A stretch of 64,000 bases of DNA from Rariglobus hedericola (GCF_007559335.1 NZ_VMBG01000001.1:868001-932000); one strand, 5' to 3'. Shown: positions 24,614 through 34,496, counted from the stretch's first letter. Numbers and translations: made by a program. Notes: a model not told the origin generated them from the sequence alone.

Positions 24614-26683
24614 CTACGCGGCAGGAACCAGACCGTTGCGGGCCAGCAACGCCGCGAGGTCAGGGTCACGACCCATAAAGCGGCGATACAGTTCCGCCGG
24701 CTCGGCCGAATTACCGCGACTGAGGATGTGCTCGACGAACTCCGCGCCCACCACGGAGCTGAACACGCCTTCGCGTTTGAAACGCGTAAACGCATCCGCA
24801 TCGAGCACCTCCGCCCACTTGTAAGAATAGTAACCCGCCGCGTAGCCCACCGGATCGCTGAAGAGATGCCCGAAACGCTTCACGATGGTTTTCCCCGGCG
24901 GCTCGGTGGGAATCATGCAATCGGCCACGAGGGCGCGCGCATGCGTCTCGATATCGCCCTCGGCAAATTCTTGCGCGCGCATGTGCAGCAGCAGATCCAT
25001 CCGCGCGAATTGCACCTGGCGGATCGTAGCGCACGCGGAGCGGAAGTTTTTCGCCGCGGTCATTTTCTGGAAGATGTCTTCCGGGATGGCTGCGCCGGTC
25101 TCGTGATGACGCGCAAAGAGATCGAGGCTCTCACGCTCCCAGCACCAGTTTTCCATGATCTGCGACGGGAGCTCGACGAAGTCCCACGCGACATTGACGC
25201 CGTTGAGCGACTTGATCTCCACCTCGCCGAGCAAGTGGTGCAACAAGTGGCCGAACTCGTGGAAGATCGTCTCGACTTCATCGTGTGCGAGCAGCGCGGG
25301 CTTGCCCTCGGCGGGTGGCGTGAGGTTGCCGCAAATATAACCGAGATGAGGCGTGCGCGTGCCATCGGGCTGCGGGCCGCCGGTGACGAGATAACCCATC
25401 CAGGCGCCGCCGCGTTTGGATTCGCGCGGATACCAGTCGGCATAAAACGAACCGAGATGACGCCCGGCCGAGTCCTTCAAATCGTAGAACTTCACCGCCG
25501 GATCCCACACCTCGACCGAACCGGCCGGACGCTCCGTGATGCGCAGGCCGAAGACACGGCTCGCGAGATCGAAGAGACCGGCGATCACGCGATCCATCGG
25601 CAGATACGGACGCAGCACCTCGTCATCGAAGTCGTAACGCTCCTGGCGAAGTTTCTCGGACCAGTAGCCGACTTCCCACGGCTTCAAGACCGAACGGGGC
25701 GCACCGGTGCGGCGGGCCTTGAACTCCTCGAGCTCCGCGCACTCGCGCACAAACGCCGCGTGCGCACGGCTGCCCATGTCCTCCATGAAAGCGAGCGCGC
25801 GTTCGCCTGAACCGGCCATGCGGCGCGCGAGCACGAGATCGGCAAAGTGTGGTTTCCCGAGGAGACGCGCCTTCTCGTCGCGCAAGGCGATGATGCGTTT
25901 CACCAGCTCCGAGTTGTCATGCGGCGCCTGCCCACCCACGGCGGTGGCGGCGGTCCACACCTCGCGACGCAGGCTCTCGTCGTCGGCATACGTCATGACC
26001 GGTTCCTGCGACGGCATGTGCAACGTGAAGCGCCAGACGGGCTTTTCGGGCGAGCCGAGGTTCTTGCTTTCCGCACTGCGCTTGGCGGCGGCGATCGCGT
26101 GCTCGGGAATGCCGCGCAGGCGCGTCTCGTCGGTCACGATCAACTCCCAGGCGTTGGTCGCATCGAGGACGTTGTCGCCGTATTTTTGAGTGATCTCGGC
26201 CAGCTCGGTTTGCAGTGCTTCGAGCCGCGTGCGTTGGGCATCGGGCAAATCTGCACCCGACTGACGGAACTCCTCGACCGTCTCGTCGATGAACCGGCGG
26301 TGAATCCCCGTGAGCGCGACCGCCTCGGGCGTGGCGGCAAAGGTCTTGAGCCGCGACCACAACGCGGGATTGAGGGAAATGCGCGCAAAGAACGCCGAGA
26401 CCGTGGGCAGCAGCGCATTGTGCGCATCGCGAAGCGCGGGCGAATCGGCGACGGACTGGAGATGCGTGACCTTGCCCCAGGCGTAGTTGAGCTCCTCGGT
26501 GGCGCGTTCCATCGCGAGGAACGTGTTGCCATAAGTCAGCGCAGGGGACTCGAGCGCACCGATGGCATCAATGGCCGCCTGCGCGCGGGCGAGCGCGGCC
26601 TCGATGGCGGGCGCGATCAGCTCGGGCGTGTGTTGCGACCAGCGGGACTCGAACGTGGTATCAAGAAAAGGATTGGCGGACAT
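24614..26683 (-). CDS. prlC: M3 family oligopeptidase (oligopeptidase A-like)
   Basis: A zinc metallopeptidase of 689 residues. The catalytic HEFGH (ETIFHEFGHLLHHLLGEVE) and downstream Glu in VELPSQIMENW are the M3 signature. The N-terminal half is the helical lid domain. It hydrolyses short peptides in the cytoplasm, including cleaved signal peptides in enterobacteria. The start at 26683 (MSANPFLDTTF) is preferred to one 13 codons upstream because it matches the usual N-terminus. There is no signal peptide. It precedes tamB by 9 bp. Oligopeptidase A versus the closely related Dcp is uncertain. Confidence 0.9.
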   Translation of the reverse strand: MSANPFLDTTFESRWSQHTPELIAPAIEAALARAQAAIDAIGALESPALTYGNTFLAMERATEELNYAWGKVTHLQSVADSPALRDAHNALLPTVSAFFARISLNPALWSRLKTFAATPEAVALTGIHRRFIDETVEEFRQSGADLPDAQRTRLEALQTELAEITQKYGDNVLDATNAWELIVTDETRLRGIPEHAIAAAKRSAESKNLGSPEKPVWRFTLHMPSQEPVMTYADDESLRREVWTAATAVGGQAPHDNSELVKRIIALRDEKARLLGKPHFADLVLARRMAGSGERALAFMEDMGSRAHAAFVRECAELEEFKARRTGAPRSVLKPWEVGYWSEKLRQERYDFDDEVLRPYLPMDRVIAGLFDLASRVFGLRITERPAGSVEVWDPAVKFYDLKDSAGRHLGSFYADWYPRESKRGGAWMGYLVTGGPQPDGTRTPHLGYICGNLTPPAEGKPALLAHDEVETIFHEFGHLLHHLLGEVEIKSLNGVNVAWDFVELPSQIMENWCWERESLDLFARHHETGAAIPEDIFQKMTAAKNFRSACATIRQVQFARMDLLLHMRAQEFAEGDIETHARALVADCMIPTEPPGKTIVKRFGHLFSDPVGYAAGYYSYKWAEVLDADAFTRFKREGVFSSVVGAEFVEHILSRGNSAEPAELYRRFMGRDPDLAALLARNGLVPAA

Positions 26684-26739
26684 GCGTTCGCACCAGCGAA
26701 GCCGATGTCCGCCCACGGGCAAGCCTGCTCCCCGAATGA

Positions 26740-28602
26740 TTACCAGGCGTAACGCGCGCCGAGCGAAAACTCACGACGCGGACCGGGCACCAGCGGGACC
26801 TCTTCGAAGTAGGTATTCCACAAGTTGTCCACCTGCGCAGACAACGTGAGGCCCTTCACGCGCGGGACGGAATAATAAAGGCCGAGCGAACTCAGCACGA
26901 CCTCGTCATTGCGACGGCGGAGCGCATTGGACTCCTGCACGCGGAATTCGTTGTCCATGCGGGCCTCGAAGCCGGCGCCGAGACGGGCCACGATCGCCGC
27001 CGTCACGCGATGCTCGGGGAAGTTGAACGCATAAAAACTATCCGTGCCCGGCGCGAGGTAGTCCTCGTTTTTGTGCAGCCAGGAATAGCCAAATACCAGG
27101 TCAACGTGCTCGAAGCTGCGGCGGGCCACGCTCTCAAAGCCGAGCGTATCCACATCGCCTTGGGCGGCGATGCGCGCCGCACCCGGCACCAACGGATTAA
27201 ACGTCCAGTCGACCAGGTTTTCATCCTTACGGAAAAAGACCGCGGTCTTAAAAGTCCAAGCGGACACGGCGGTGTCGGCACCCAACTCGAAGTTTTTCGA
27301 CTCGGAGCGACCGAGGTTGCGATTGCCACGGAAGAAACCCGCGGCCGAATTCGAATTCAACGCCGTGTAGGTCGGCAGCTGCGTGGCCTCGGCATACGAA
27401 ACATAGAGACGCTTCAGCGCGCCCTTGTCCTGCAGCAACGCAATCTCCGCCACCGGCGAAACGGCGCTTCCGGAGCGGTTGCTCGCATCGTAGTTGGCAC
27501 CGCCGGTCAGCACGAGCGAACGATCGGCATCGAGACTGATCGTGTGATCGGCAAACGCACCGGCGTAGCCCTGCGTGCGGTCATCATAACGCCCGCGGGT
27601 CGGCGCCACGAACAACGCGGTCGAATCGATTTTATCGGCCACGATGCCGGCGCGATAACGGATCGCCGTCGCTTCTGTGATCGAGGCGCGTCCCTCGAAT
27701 CCGCCGCCGGTCACATCGGTCTGGTGGATGAAGTTGGCGTTGGGAGCGGCGCGGTTGAACTGATATTCGTCGTCGTTGCGACGGTAGTAAGCACCGGCTT
27801 GGAAGTAGTCGCCGTCTGCGCCGTAAGTAATGCGGTGATTCAGCGCGATGAGCGTGGTCTGCAGGTCATCGGTCTCGCGAGAGTTGAACGGTCCGGCGTA
27901 AAGCTCACGCCAGCCGATGAATTTATCCTGATAACCGGCGAAGAGATCCGTCTGCGAAACATCATCCGCGAGCTGGATGCGGGCGTTGTAGCGGGTGAGT
28001 TCGTGATCACCGAAATCACGCGAACCGTTGGACTCCGAATAGGCGACCGACGCATCGGCCGCGAGCACGCGACCGGCGAGTTTTTTGTCGCTCGTGTAAC
28101 CGGCGTAGGCCTCGGTGCGCAGGAGATTGTCGCTGCCACCCGCCGCGGAAACGAAGCCGGTGTCACGGATGCGACTCCAGCCGTAAGCCACGCTACCGGC
28201 GGTGGCGTTCCAACCGTTGATCGAGTTATCCGCGCCGGTGTTGATCGACGGTGCGCTCAACATCGCCGGAGCCACCGGGAGTTCGCCGAAATAGTGTCCC
28301 GTCTGCGGATCGTAGATCGGCAGCGCACCGATGCTGAAGCCGGTGTTCTCAAACGTGCCGCCGCGAATGGAGATGTCGGACTGGCCTTCGGCAAAACCAC
28401 GCGCCTGCACGTCGACCAGCGGCTCGAAACGCAGCGCGGTGATCGGCGTCGCATAGCTCGCCACCGGATCCTGATTGGCGACATCAGGCGAATACACCGT
28501 CACCGGCGAGAGCTCGACCGCATCGGTGACCGGAGCGGAATCCTGGGCTCGAAGAACGAGCGATGAAGCGAGTAACAAGGATGCGATACGCAGGCGTTGC
28601 AT
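26740..28602 (-). CDS. TonB-dependent outer-membrane receptor
   Basis: The 620-residue product starts with a signal peptide (RIASLLLASSLVLRAQ) at MQRLR. The plug domain includes GFAEGQSDISIRGGTFENTG (the ISIRG plug motif) and a TonB-box-like stretch VELSPVTVYSP near the mature N-terminus. The rest is a 22-strand barrel ending in the aromatic LGARYAW. The barrel is small for a siderophore receptor and close to BtuB in length, so cobalamin, a siderophore or another small ligand is possible. An in-frame extension upstream of 28602 is rejected because it would run antisense to the ferredoxin terminator and gene. It is followed 56 bp later by the M3 gene. Confidence 0.88.
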   Translation of the reverse strand: MQRLRIASLLLASSLVLRAQDSAPVTDAVELSPVTVYSPDVANQDPVASYATPITALRFEPLVDVQARGFAEGQSDISIRGGTFENTGFSIGALPIYDPQTGHYFGELPVAPAMLSAPSINTGADNSINGWNATAGSVAYGWSRIRDTGFVSAAGGSDNLLRTEAYAGYTSDKKLAGRVLAADASVAYSESNGSRDFGDHELTRYNARIQLADDVSQTDLFAGYQDKFIGWRELYAGPFNSRETDDLQTTLIALNHRITYGADGDYFQAGAYYRRNDDEYQFNRAAPNANFIHQTDVTGGGFEGRASITEATAIRYRAGIVADKIDSTALFVAPTRGRYDDRTQGYAGAFADHTISLDADRSLVLTGGANYDASNRSGSAVSPVAEIALLQDKGALKRLYVSYAEATQLPTYTALNSNSAAGFFRGNRNLGRSESKNFELGADTAVSAWTFKTAVFFRKDENLVDWTFNPLVPGAARIAAQGDVDTLGFESVARRSFEHVDLVFGYSWLHKNEDYLAPGTDSFYAFNFPEHRVTAAIVARLGAGFEARMDNEFRVQESNALRRRNDEVVLSSLGLYYSVPRVKGLTLSAQVDNLWNTYFEEVPLVPGPRREFSLGARYAW

Positions 28603-28642
28603 GAGGCGACGGGTAACGAACCGCTCATCGAGAACAAGCCTA

Positions 28643-28673
28643 TTGTTATCTTTAATTAAATTTAGATTAACAA
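28643..28673 (-). promoter_or_regulatory. Putative promoter/operator of the TonB receptor gene
   Basis: On the minus strand, TTGTTA and GATAAC are separated by 17 bp of pure A/T-rich sequence, 43 bp before the receptor start. The same stretch forms an imperfect inverted repeat, TTGTTAATC ... GATAACAA, that covers both hexamers, as expected for a repressor operator. It does not match the Fur consensus well. Confidence 0.4.
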
Positions 28674-28713
28674 TGAACCCAACCCCGACGCCACGCCTGA
28701 CATTTACGGCCAC

Positions 28714-28741
28714 AAAAAAACCCGCCGGCGAAGGCGGGTTT
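28714..28741 (-). terminator. Intrinsic terminator of the ferredoxin gene
   Basis: AAACCCGCC pairs with GGCGGGTTT; on the minus strand it is followed by a run of seven T. Located about 30 bp beyond the ferredoxin stop. Confidence 0.85.
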
Positions 28742-28768
28742 AAAATCAAATCAGACGAACAGGGCGTA

Positions 28769-29002
28769 TCAGGCGCCGTCGTTGCCGATCGCTTCGACCG
28801 GGCAGCCTTCGAGGGCTTCCATGCAGAGAGCGACATCGTCCTCGGTCTCGGGCTGCTTATGGACAAACGAGTAACCACCTTCATCGTGGCGGCTGAAAAA
28901 AGCCGGTGCGGTTTCCCGACAGAGATCGCAATCGATGCATTGCTGATCGACGTAGAACTTACCTGCGGCGTTTTGCTCCCATTTGTCTGCGATATTGGCC
29001 AT
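28769..29002 (-). CDS. 4Fe-4S ferredoxin
   Basis: A 77-residue single-cluster ferredoxin. The ligands are C-x2-C-x2-C in QQCIDCDLCRETAP, and a distal Cys-Pro in EGCPVEAIGND; an extra Cys lies at VALCMEAL. This is the monocluster type found in many anaerobes and Gram-negatives, and acts as a one-electron carrier in the cytoplasm. Highly acidic, as expected. The start at 29002 (MANIADKWEQNA) gives the usual length. It has its own terminator. The partner enzyme is not evident from neighbours. Confidence 0.92.
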   Translation of the reverse strand: MANIADKWEQNAAGKFYVDQQCIDCDLCRETAPAFFSRHDEGGYSFVHKQPETEDDVALCMEALEGCPVEAIGNDGA

Positions 29003-29154
29003 GATCTTCGCAAGAAAGACGAATGACCTAGGCTGTCAAGAGACCAGACGATCCTAGGCGTGAAATCGTCCACCGGCGTCCACCCTTAAAAATGCCGGAT
29101 CAGGGGGCGTGGCGGCTTGTGTTTACGGTCCCTCGTTCCATCTTAAATCACTGC

Positions 29155-30045
29155 ATGATTTCCGACCGGCCCTACATGCGCGACGACTATGGTCGCCAAA
29201 AAACTTCCGTGCTCACCTGGGTGCTTTGCATCCTCGGCGCAGCCTTTGTCGTTCAAAACATCTTCATTCGCTGGCTTAACCGCGACATCTCGGGCGCGTT
29301 TATGGACGCGGTCGAGCTCTCCCCTGCCGCCCTCGTTTCGGGCAAGGTCTGGACGCTCTTCACCTACGGACTGATCCACGACCCCGATCAGTTGTTTCAC
29401 ATCATCGGCAACCTGCTCGGCCTGTATTTCATCGGCCGCGTGCTCCTGCCGATCATGGGCTCGCAACGTTTTATTGGACTGCTGGTCGGCGCGGTGCTGG
29501 TCGGCGGACTGTGCTGGCTCGCGGTCAACTGGCAGCACGGCGGACACCTGCTCGGCGCCTCCGCGGCGGTATGCGCGCTCTTCGTGGTATTCGCCTGCCT
29601 GCAACCCAACCAGCCGATCACGTTCCTGATTTTCTTCATCATCCCCGTGAAGATGAAGCCGAAATACATGGCGTGGGGATTATTGGCTTTCGACCTTTTC
29701 GGCCTGCTCTTCTGGGAAATGCCCGGACAACACGGCGACGGCATCGCCCACTCCGCCCACCTCGGCGGCATGCTCGCGGGCTGGGTATATTTCCAAGTCA
29801 TCCATCAACGCTCCGAATTCTCCTATGGTCGCAAATCCGCCATCGAACTGCCCCGCTGGTTTCGCAAAGCCCGCAAATCCGATGCGCCCCCCGCGTCCTT
29901 CAAGGTCAACCTGAGTGGCTCCGCCGAACTGCGCGCCGAAATGGATCGCATCCTCGACAAGATCAACAGCGAGGGATTCCAGTCCCTCACCCCCGAGGAA
30001 AAGAAACACCTCGATCAGGCCCGTGACCACCTCAGCCGGCGCTGA
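29155..30045 (+). CDS. Rhomboid family intramembrane serine protease
   Basis: The product is 296 residues with six to seven transmembrane helices. The rhomboid catalytic Ser is in GHLLGASAAVCAL (GAS motif) and the catalytic His in AHSAHLGGMLAGW. QLFHIIGNLLGLYFIG is the conserved helix-2 H-x-x-x-N oxyanion region. The C-terminal cytoplasmic tail (SGSAELRAEMDRILDKINSE followed by GFQSLTPEEKKHLDQA) is the DUF6576-type domain common to such bacterial rhomboids. The start at 29155 (MISDRPYMRDDYG) is chosen; another Met (MRDDYG) seven residues on is a valid alternative. It cleaves transmembrane substrates. It is 85 bp upstream of the Prc-like protease gene. Confidence 0.93.
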   Translation: MISDRPYMRDDYGRQKTSVLTWVLCILGAAFVVQNIFIRWLNRDISGAFMDAVELSPAALVSGKVWTLFTYGLIHDPDQLFHIIGNLLGLYFIGRVLLPIMGSQRFIGLLVGAVLVGGLCWLAVNWQHGGHLLGASAAVCALFVVFACLQPNQPITFLIFFIIPVKMKPKYMAWGLLAFDLFGLLFWEMPGQHGDGIAHSAHLGGMLAGWVYFQVIHQRSEFSYGRKSAIELPRWFRKARKSDAPPASFKVNLSGSAELRAEMDRILDKINSEGFQSLTPEEKKHLDQARDHLSRR

Positions 30046-30130
30046 TCAACCGCATTCCCGTCCCGCGACAGCCGCACCTAATCCCATAACTTTGGAAACT
30101 TTTCCCGTCCGGACCACTCCAACACCTTTG

Positions 30131-32350
30131 ATGCACCCGCTCACCCGTTCCGTCCGCTCCCTGTTCGCCGTCGCAGCACTGTCCGTTTTTGCCGCGTGCG
30201 GACACGCACAACAACCGGCCGGAACCTTCGTCGCGTCGCCCACCCTCGACATCGAGGCGCGCACGCTGATCCGTTTACTTGAGGAGGTTCACTACAACCG
30301 CGACGCCGTCAGCTCCTCCAGTTATGCCGAAGTCATCCCCGACTACATGGCCGCACTCGACGGCCAGCACCTGTTCTTCCTGGACAGCGACAAGCAGTCC
30401 TTCATCGAACGCAACAAGCCCGATTCCCTTTATTGGACGATTACCTCCATGGGTAAAATTGATCCGGCCTACAGCATCTTTACCGTCTATCAAAAGCGCG
30501 TCACCGACCGCGTTGCCTGGATACAGGAAGCCCTCAAAAAGGACTTCGATTTCAAGACCAACGACACCTATGTGATCGATCGCGCCAAAGCCGTCTGGCC
30601 CAACACCGCGGCGGATGCCGACACACTTTGGGAACAACGCCTGCGCTTTGAACTCATCAAAGAGTTGCTCAACAAAAAGCCCATCGATGAAGCCAAGAAG
30701 GTCGTGAGCAAACGCTACGATCGCCTCCTCAAAAACATGAGCGACATCGAAAGTTCCGACGTCTCCGAGATGTTCCTCGGCAGCATCACGCGACTCTACG
30801 ATCCGCACTCCACGTATTTCTCCGCGGATACCTACGAAGACTTCGGCATTCAGATGCGTCTTCAGCTCGTCGGCATCGGTGCCTTGCTCGGTCTCGAGGA
30901 AGACCAATGCGTCATCAAGGACATCATCCCCGGCGGCCCGGCCGATCTCGATAAGCAGCTCAAGGCAAACGACAAAATCGTCGCCGTGGCACAGGATGGC
31001 GCGGAACCCGTCGAAATCATCGGCATGAAGCTCCGCAAGATTGTCGATATGATCCGCGGCAACAAGGGCACCCGCGTGCGCCTCATCATCGAACCGTCCG
31101 AAGGCGGCGGTTCCGCGACCCGCAAGGAAGTCGTGCTCATCCGTAACGTCGTCAATCTCGACTCGTCCCGCGCCCACGCCGCCATCTTCGAAGTGCCCGA
31201 TGCCGAGGGTAATATTTCACCCATCGGCGTCATCTCCCTGCCCACCTTTTACGGCCCCGACATCTCCAGCGATGGCAAGGCCCAGAACAGCGCCACCAAG
31301 GACATCGAGGAGCTCATCGTTCGCCTCAACGCCGCCAAGATCAAGGGCCTCGTGCTCGACCTGCGTCGCAACGGCGGTGGCCTGCTTAGCGAAGCCATTT
31401 CCCTCACCGGTCTCTTCATCAAGGACGGTCCCGTCGTTCAGGTGCGCTCGTATTCCGGCGAAATCAAAGTCGATGACGACCGCGACTCCGCAGTCACCTA
31501 CGACGGTCCGCTTTCCGTGCTCGTCGACCGCTTCAGCGCGTCCGCCTCCGAGATCGTCGCCGGCGCCCTCCAAAACTACGGCCGCGCCGTGATCGTGGGA
31601 GACAGTTCAACCCATGGCAAAGGCACCGTTCAAACCGTGCTCGAACTGCGCAACCTGGTTCCACAACTCGCACGTGATGGTATCAAGAGCGGCGCCACGA
31701 AGCTGACCGTCCAGAAGTTCTATCTGCCCAACGGCGCATCCACCCAGCTCAAGGGCGTCGTTCCCGACATCATCCTGCCCTCGATCGACGATTATCTGCC
31801 CATCGGCGAATCCGATCTTCCGCATGCACTCGCCTGGGACAGCATTCCCAGCAGCCGTTTCGACGGACGCCCGCTGACCGCTTCCATGCTCAGCCCGCTG
31901 GCCGCCGCCAGCGCCGAACGACAGAAAAAACTCCCCGAGTTTTCCTACCTGCGCCGCAACATCGACTGGTTCAAAACCCGCCAGGAGCAAAAGGCTGTCT
32001 CGCTCAATTTCGATGCGCGCAAGCAGCAGAAAGAGAGCGACCTCGCCTTCAAGAAAACCATGAAGACCGAGCGCAAGCAACTCGCCGCCGGCGACTATAA
32101 ATTCAACGAGGTCATGCTCGCCCCGCCGGCCCCTCCCCGCCCGAAGCTCGACAAAAAAGACGACGACAATCCCCTCGACGAAGACGACGCCGACCTTAGC
32201 ACCGACGAAAATCTACGTTATCCCTCGGTCGATATTCCGCTCCGCGAAGCCCTGCGCGTGGTGATCGATCTGCTTAAGGCACCTGCCACGAACACCGCAG
32301 TCGGCGATCCCAAGGCACACGCCAAAGTAGCCGTCGTGGCCACGCCCTGA
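30131..32350 (+). CDS. prc: Carboxy-terminal (tail-specific) processing protease
   Basis: A periplasmic S41 protease of 739 residues. The signal sequence (SVRSLFAVAALSVFAACGHA) has a possible lipobox (FAAC). The N-terminal helical domain is followed by a PDZ domain (MRLQLVGIGALLGLEEDQCV, GGPADLDKQLKANDKIVAVA), the S41 catalytic domain (LDLRRNGGGLLSEA; Ser in RFSASASEIVAGAL; Lys in STHGKGTVQTVLEL), and a charged C-terminal DUF3340-type extension. Size and layout match Prc/Tsp rather than the smaller CtpA. It degrades proteins tagged with hydrophobic C-termini. The start at 30131 is set by the signal peptide. It converges on prmC with only 6 bp between stops. Confidence 0.92.
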   Translation: MHPLTRSVRSLFAVAALSVFAACGHAQQPAGTFVASPTLDIEARTLIRLLEEVHYNRDAVSSSSYAEVIPDYMAALDGQHLFFLDSDKQSFIERNKPDSLYWTITSMGKIDPAYSIFTVYQKRVTDRVAWIQEALKKDFDFKTNDTYVIDRAKAVWPNTAADADTLWEQRLRFELIKELLNKKPIDEAKKVVSKRYDRLLKNMSDIESSDVSEMFLGSITRLYDPHSTYFSADTYEDFGIQMRLQLVGIGALLGLEEDQCVIKDIIPGGPADLDKQLKANDKIVAVAQDGAEPVEIIGMKLRKIVDMIRGNKGTRVRLIIEPSEGGGSATRKEVVLIRNVVNLDSSRAHAAIFEVPDAEGNISPIGVISLPTFYGPDISSDGKAQNSATKDIEELIVRLNAAKIKGLVLDLRRNGGGLLSEAISLTGLFIKDGPVVQVRSYSGEIKVDDDRDSAVTYDGPLSVLVDRFSASASEIVAGALQNYGRAVIVGDSSTHGKGTVQTVLELRNLVPQLARDGIKSGATKLTVQKFYLPNGASTQLKGVVPDIILPSIDDYLPIGESDLPHALAWDSIPSSRFDGRPLTASMLSPLAAASAERQKKLPEFSYLRRNIDWFKTRQEQKAVSLNFDARKQQKESDLAFKKTMKTERKQLAAGDYKFNEVMLAPPAPPRPKLDKKDDDNPLDEDDADLSTDENLRYPSVDIPLREALRVVIDLLKAPATNTAVGDPKAHAKVAVVATP

Positions 32351-32356
32351 TCAAGC

Positions 32357-33220
32357 TCAGGCCGCCGGCTTGCGGGCAAAAATAAACCGGTCGCGATCCG
32401 TGAGGTCACGGCGCGATTCGGTTTCCACAAAGCCTGCTTCCGCGAGCAGGCCCAGCAACTCGGCATGCTGCGCGATCCCCGTCTCCAGCGCCAGTAAGCC
32501 GCCGGGGCTCAGGAATTGCCCCGCACCCGCAATGATCGTGCGCAGATCGGCCATTCCTTGATCCGCTGCCGTAAGCGCAGACACCGGTTCATGCACGCGC
32601 ACCTCAGGTTCGGCGGCCGAGGTTTCTTCGGCGGTCAAATACGGCGGATTCGAAACAATCAGATCATAGGACTCCGCGGGCGTAAGCGCCTCATACCAAC
32701 TCGAACGGATAAACTGGACGCGATCCGAGAGCTCGAGGAGGCGCCCGTTTTCCGCAGCGAGCGCCAGGGCTTCTTCGCTGTAATCAACCGCCGTCACTGC
32801 GGCATCAGCGTAGTGTTTGGCCAAGGCGAGGGCGATGGCACCCGAACCCGTCCCCAAATCGAGAATCCGCATCGCAGTCCCGGCGCAACGCGACGTGACC
32901 AGCTCGATGAGCATCTCCGTTTCAGGACGCGGAATCAGTGCGCGCCGGTCCACTTTTAGTTTCAGCCCCGACCACTCCGTTTCGCCGATGATGTATTGCA
33001 GCGGCTCGCGCAGACTGCGGCGTTTCACGAGCGGACGGATTTTTTCCAGTTCAGCCTCGGCCAGCACCCGCTCAAATTGCAGATACAGCTGCATGCGTTT
33101 CAAACCGAGCGCATGACCCACGAGCAACTCGGCGTTGAGCCGCGCCGACTCAACGCCCTTGGTCGTTAAAAAATCCGTGGTCTTCTGGATGATCTCAAGA
33201 AGTGTAAGTGGAGCGGCCAT
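32357..33220 (-). CDS. prmC: Release factor glutamine methyltransferase
   Basis: The product is 287 residues. It has the N-terminal helical substrate-docking domain (LLEIIQKTTDFLTTKGVESA), SAM motif I ILDLGTGSGAIALALA, and the catalytic NPPY in LIVSNPPYLTAEE. PrmC N5-methylates the Gln of the GGQ motif in release factors 1 and 2. It lies 26 bp downstream of prfA, the classic prfA-prmC pairing, and is the last gene of the unit. Confidence 0.95.
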   Translation of the reverse strand: MAAPLTLLEIIQKTTDFLTTKGVESARLNAELLVGHALGLKRMQLYLQFERVLAEAELEKIRPLVKRRSLREPLQYIIGETEWSGLKLKVDRRALIPRPETEMLIELVTSRCAGTAMRILDLGTGSGAIALALAKHYADAAVTAVDYSEEALALAAENGRLLELSDRVQFIRSSWYEALTPAESYDLIVSNPPYLTAEETSAAEPEVRVHEPVSALTAADQGMADLRTIIAGAGQFLSPGGLLALETGIAQHAELLGLLAEAGFVETESRRDLTDRDRFIFARKPAA

Positions 33221-33246
33221 GATAACGGATAGTGGGTGGATGCAGG

Positions 33247-34368
33247 TTATTCGTCGTCGGACGAACCCGCACGGCGCGGAGTGTAAGGCTGGCCGGTCAA
33301 CGCGGCAAATTTCTCTTCAAAGTCCGCGCGTTGCAGCGCCTCGATCACGGGATCAATCGCGCCCTGCATGATCTGGGAAAGACTGTAGAGCGTGAGCCCG
33401 ATCCGGTGGTCGGTCATCCGACTTTGCGGGAAATTGTAAGTGCGGATGCGCTCGCTGCGCCCGCCCGTGCCGATCTGGCTGCGACGTTCGTCGGCATATT
33501 TGGCGCGCTCCGCATCTTCCTTCAGCTGCAACAGACGCGAACGCAGCACCGACATGGCACTGGCCTTGTTCTTCTGCTGCGAACGACCGTCCGCGCAATA
33601 CACCATCATGCCGGTCGGTTTGTGAATGATACGCACGGCCGAGTCGGTTGTATTAACGCCCTGACCGCCGGGACCACTCGCGCGTTGGACGCTGATTTCC
33701 AAATCCTGCGGATCGATGTGGATATCGACTTCCTCGGCCTCAGCCAGCACCGCCACGGTGACCGTGGACGTATGAATACGTCCGTTCGCCTCGGTCAACG
33801 GGACGCGCTGCACGCGATGCACGCCGCTCTCAAACTTTAGCTGGCGATACACATCCTGGCCGGTGATCAAAAAGCTCACTTCGCGATAACCGCCGCGCTC
33901 GCTCAGGCTGCTGCCCATCGGCTCGATTTTCCAACCGCGCTCCTCGGCGTAGCGTTGATACATTCGCGTCAACTCGGCGGCGAACAAAGCGGCTTCCTCG
34001 CCACCCGTGCCAGCGCGTATTTCCATGACCGTGTTGCGCGAATCCGCCGCATCCGGCGGGAGCATCGCGCCCAGCACGGCTTCGTGCAGACGAATCCGCG
34101 CCGCCTGCAAATCGGGCAGTTCGGCTGCGGCGAGCTCCTTGAGTTCCGCATCGCCTGCGGGATCTTTGAGCAACGCCTGCGCCTCGGCGAGTTCCACGCC
34201 CGTCTTCTCGTAGGCCTTATGATCAGCGATGAGCTGGGCGAGCTTTTGCTGCTCGCGTGAAATCTCGGCGGCCTTGCGGGCGTTGGAATAAAACGAAGGC
34301 TCCGCCATCTGCGCATCGAGTTCATCGAGGCGACGTTGAAAGGGAAGAATCTCGGGCAGGGAATCCAT
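33247..34368 (-). CDS. prfA: Peptide chain release factor 1
   Basis: The product is 373 residues, slightly longer than the E. coli protein. The catalytic GGQ is in RASGPGGQGVNTTDSAVRI. The family stretches SGVHRVQRVPLTEANGRIHT and RIRTYNFPQSRMTDHRIGL identify RF1 over RF2; the decoding loop is of the RF1 type. It terminates translation at UAA/UAG in the ribosomal A site. It is co-transcribed with prmC, which methylates its GGQ. The C-terminal extension (PRRAGSSDDE) is short and acidic. Confidence 0.96.
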   Translation of the reverse strand: MDSLPEILPFQRRLDELDAQMAEPSFYSNARKAAEISREQQKLAQLIADHKAYEKTGVELAEAQALLKDPAGDAELKELAAAELPDLQAARIRLHEAVLGAMLPPDAADSRNTVMEIRAGTGGEEAALFAAELTRMYQRYAEERGWKIEPMGSSLSERGGYREVSFLITGQDVYRQLKFESGVHRVQRVPLTEANGRIHTSTVTVAVLAEAEEVDIHIDPQDLEISVQRASGPGGQGVNTTDSAVRIIHKPTGMMVYCADGRSQQKNKASAMSVLRSRLLQLKEDAERAKYADERRSQIGTGGRSERIRTYNFPQSRMTDHRIGLTLYSLSQIMQGAIDPVIEALQRADFEEKFAALTGQPYTPRRAGSSDDE

Positions 34369-34496
34369 GCGGAAAGAAAACGATCTGCGTCAGCGCGGGT
34401 CTATTTGCGCATTGCGAAGGCATGCAAGAGCGGCTTGCTTGAGCCCACTCAACCAAGAGCTACGGCACGTATGCCTAGCGGTGTTGATATGATGCA

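Noticed and set aside
28603-28768. Cobalamin riboswitch before the TonB receptor
   Set aside because: Only about 110 bp lie between the ferredoxin terminator and the start codon, too short, and the conserved B12-box sequence is not visible.
28603-29073. N-terminal extension of the TonB receptor through the ferredoxin gene
   Set aside because: It would read across the ferredoxin terminator and antisense to a real gene; the signal peptide starts at 28602.
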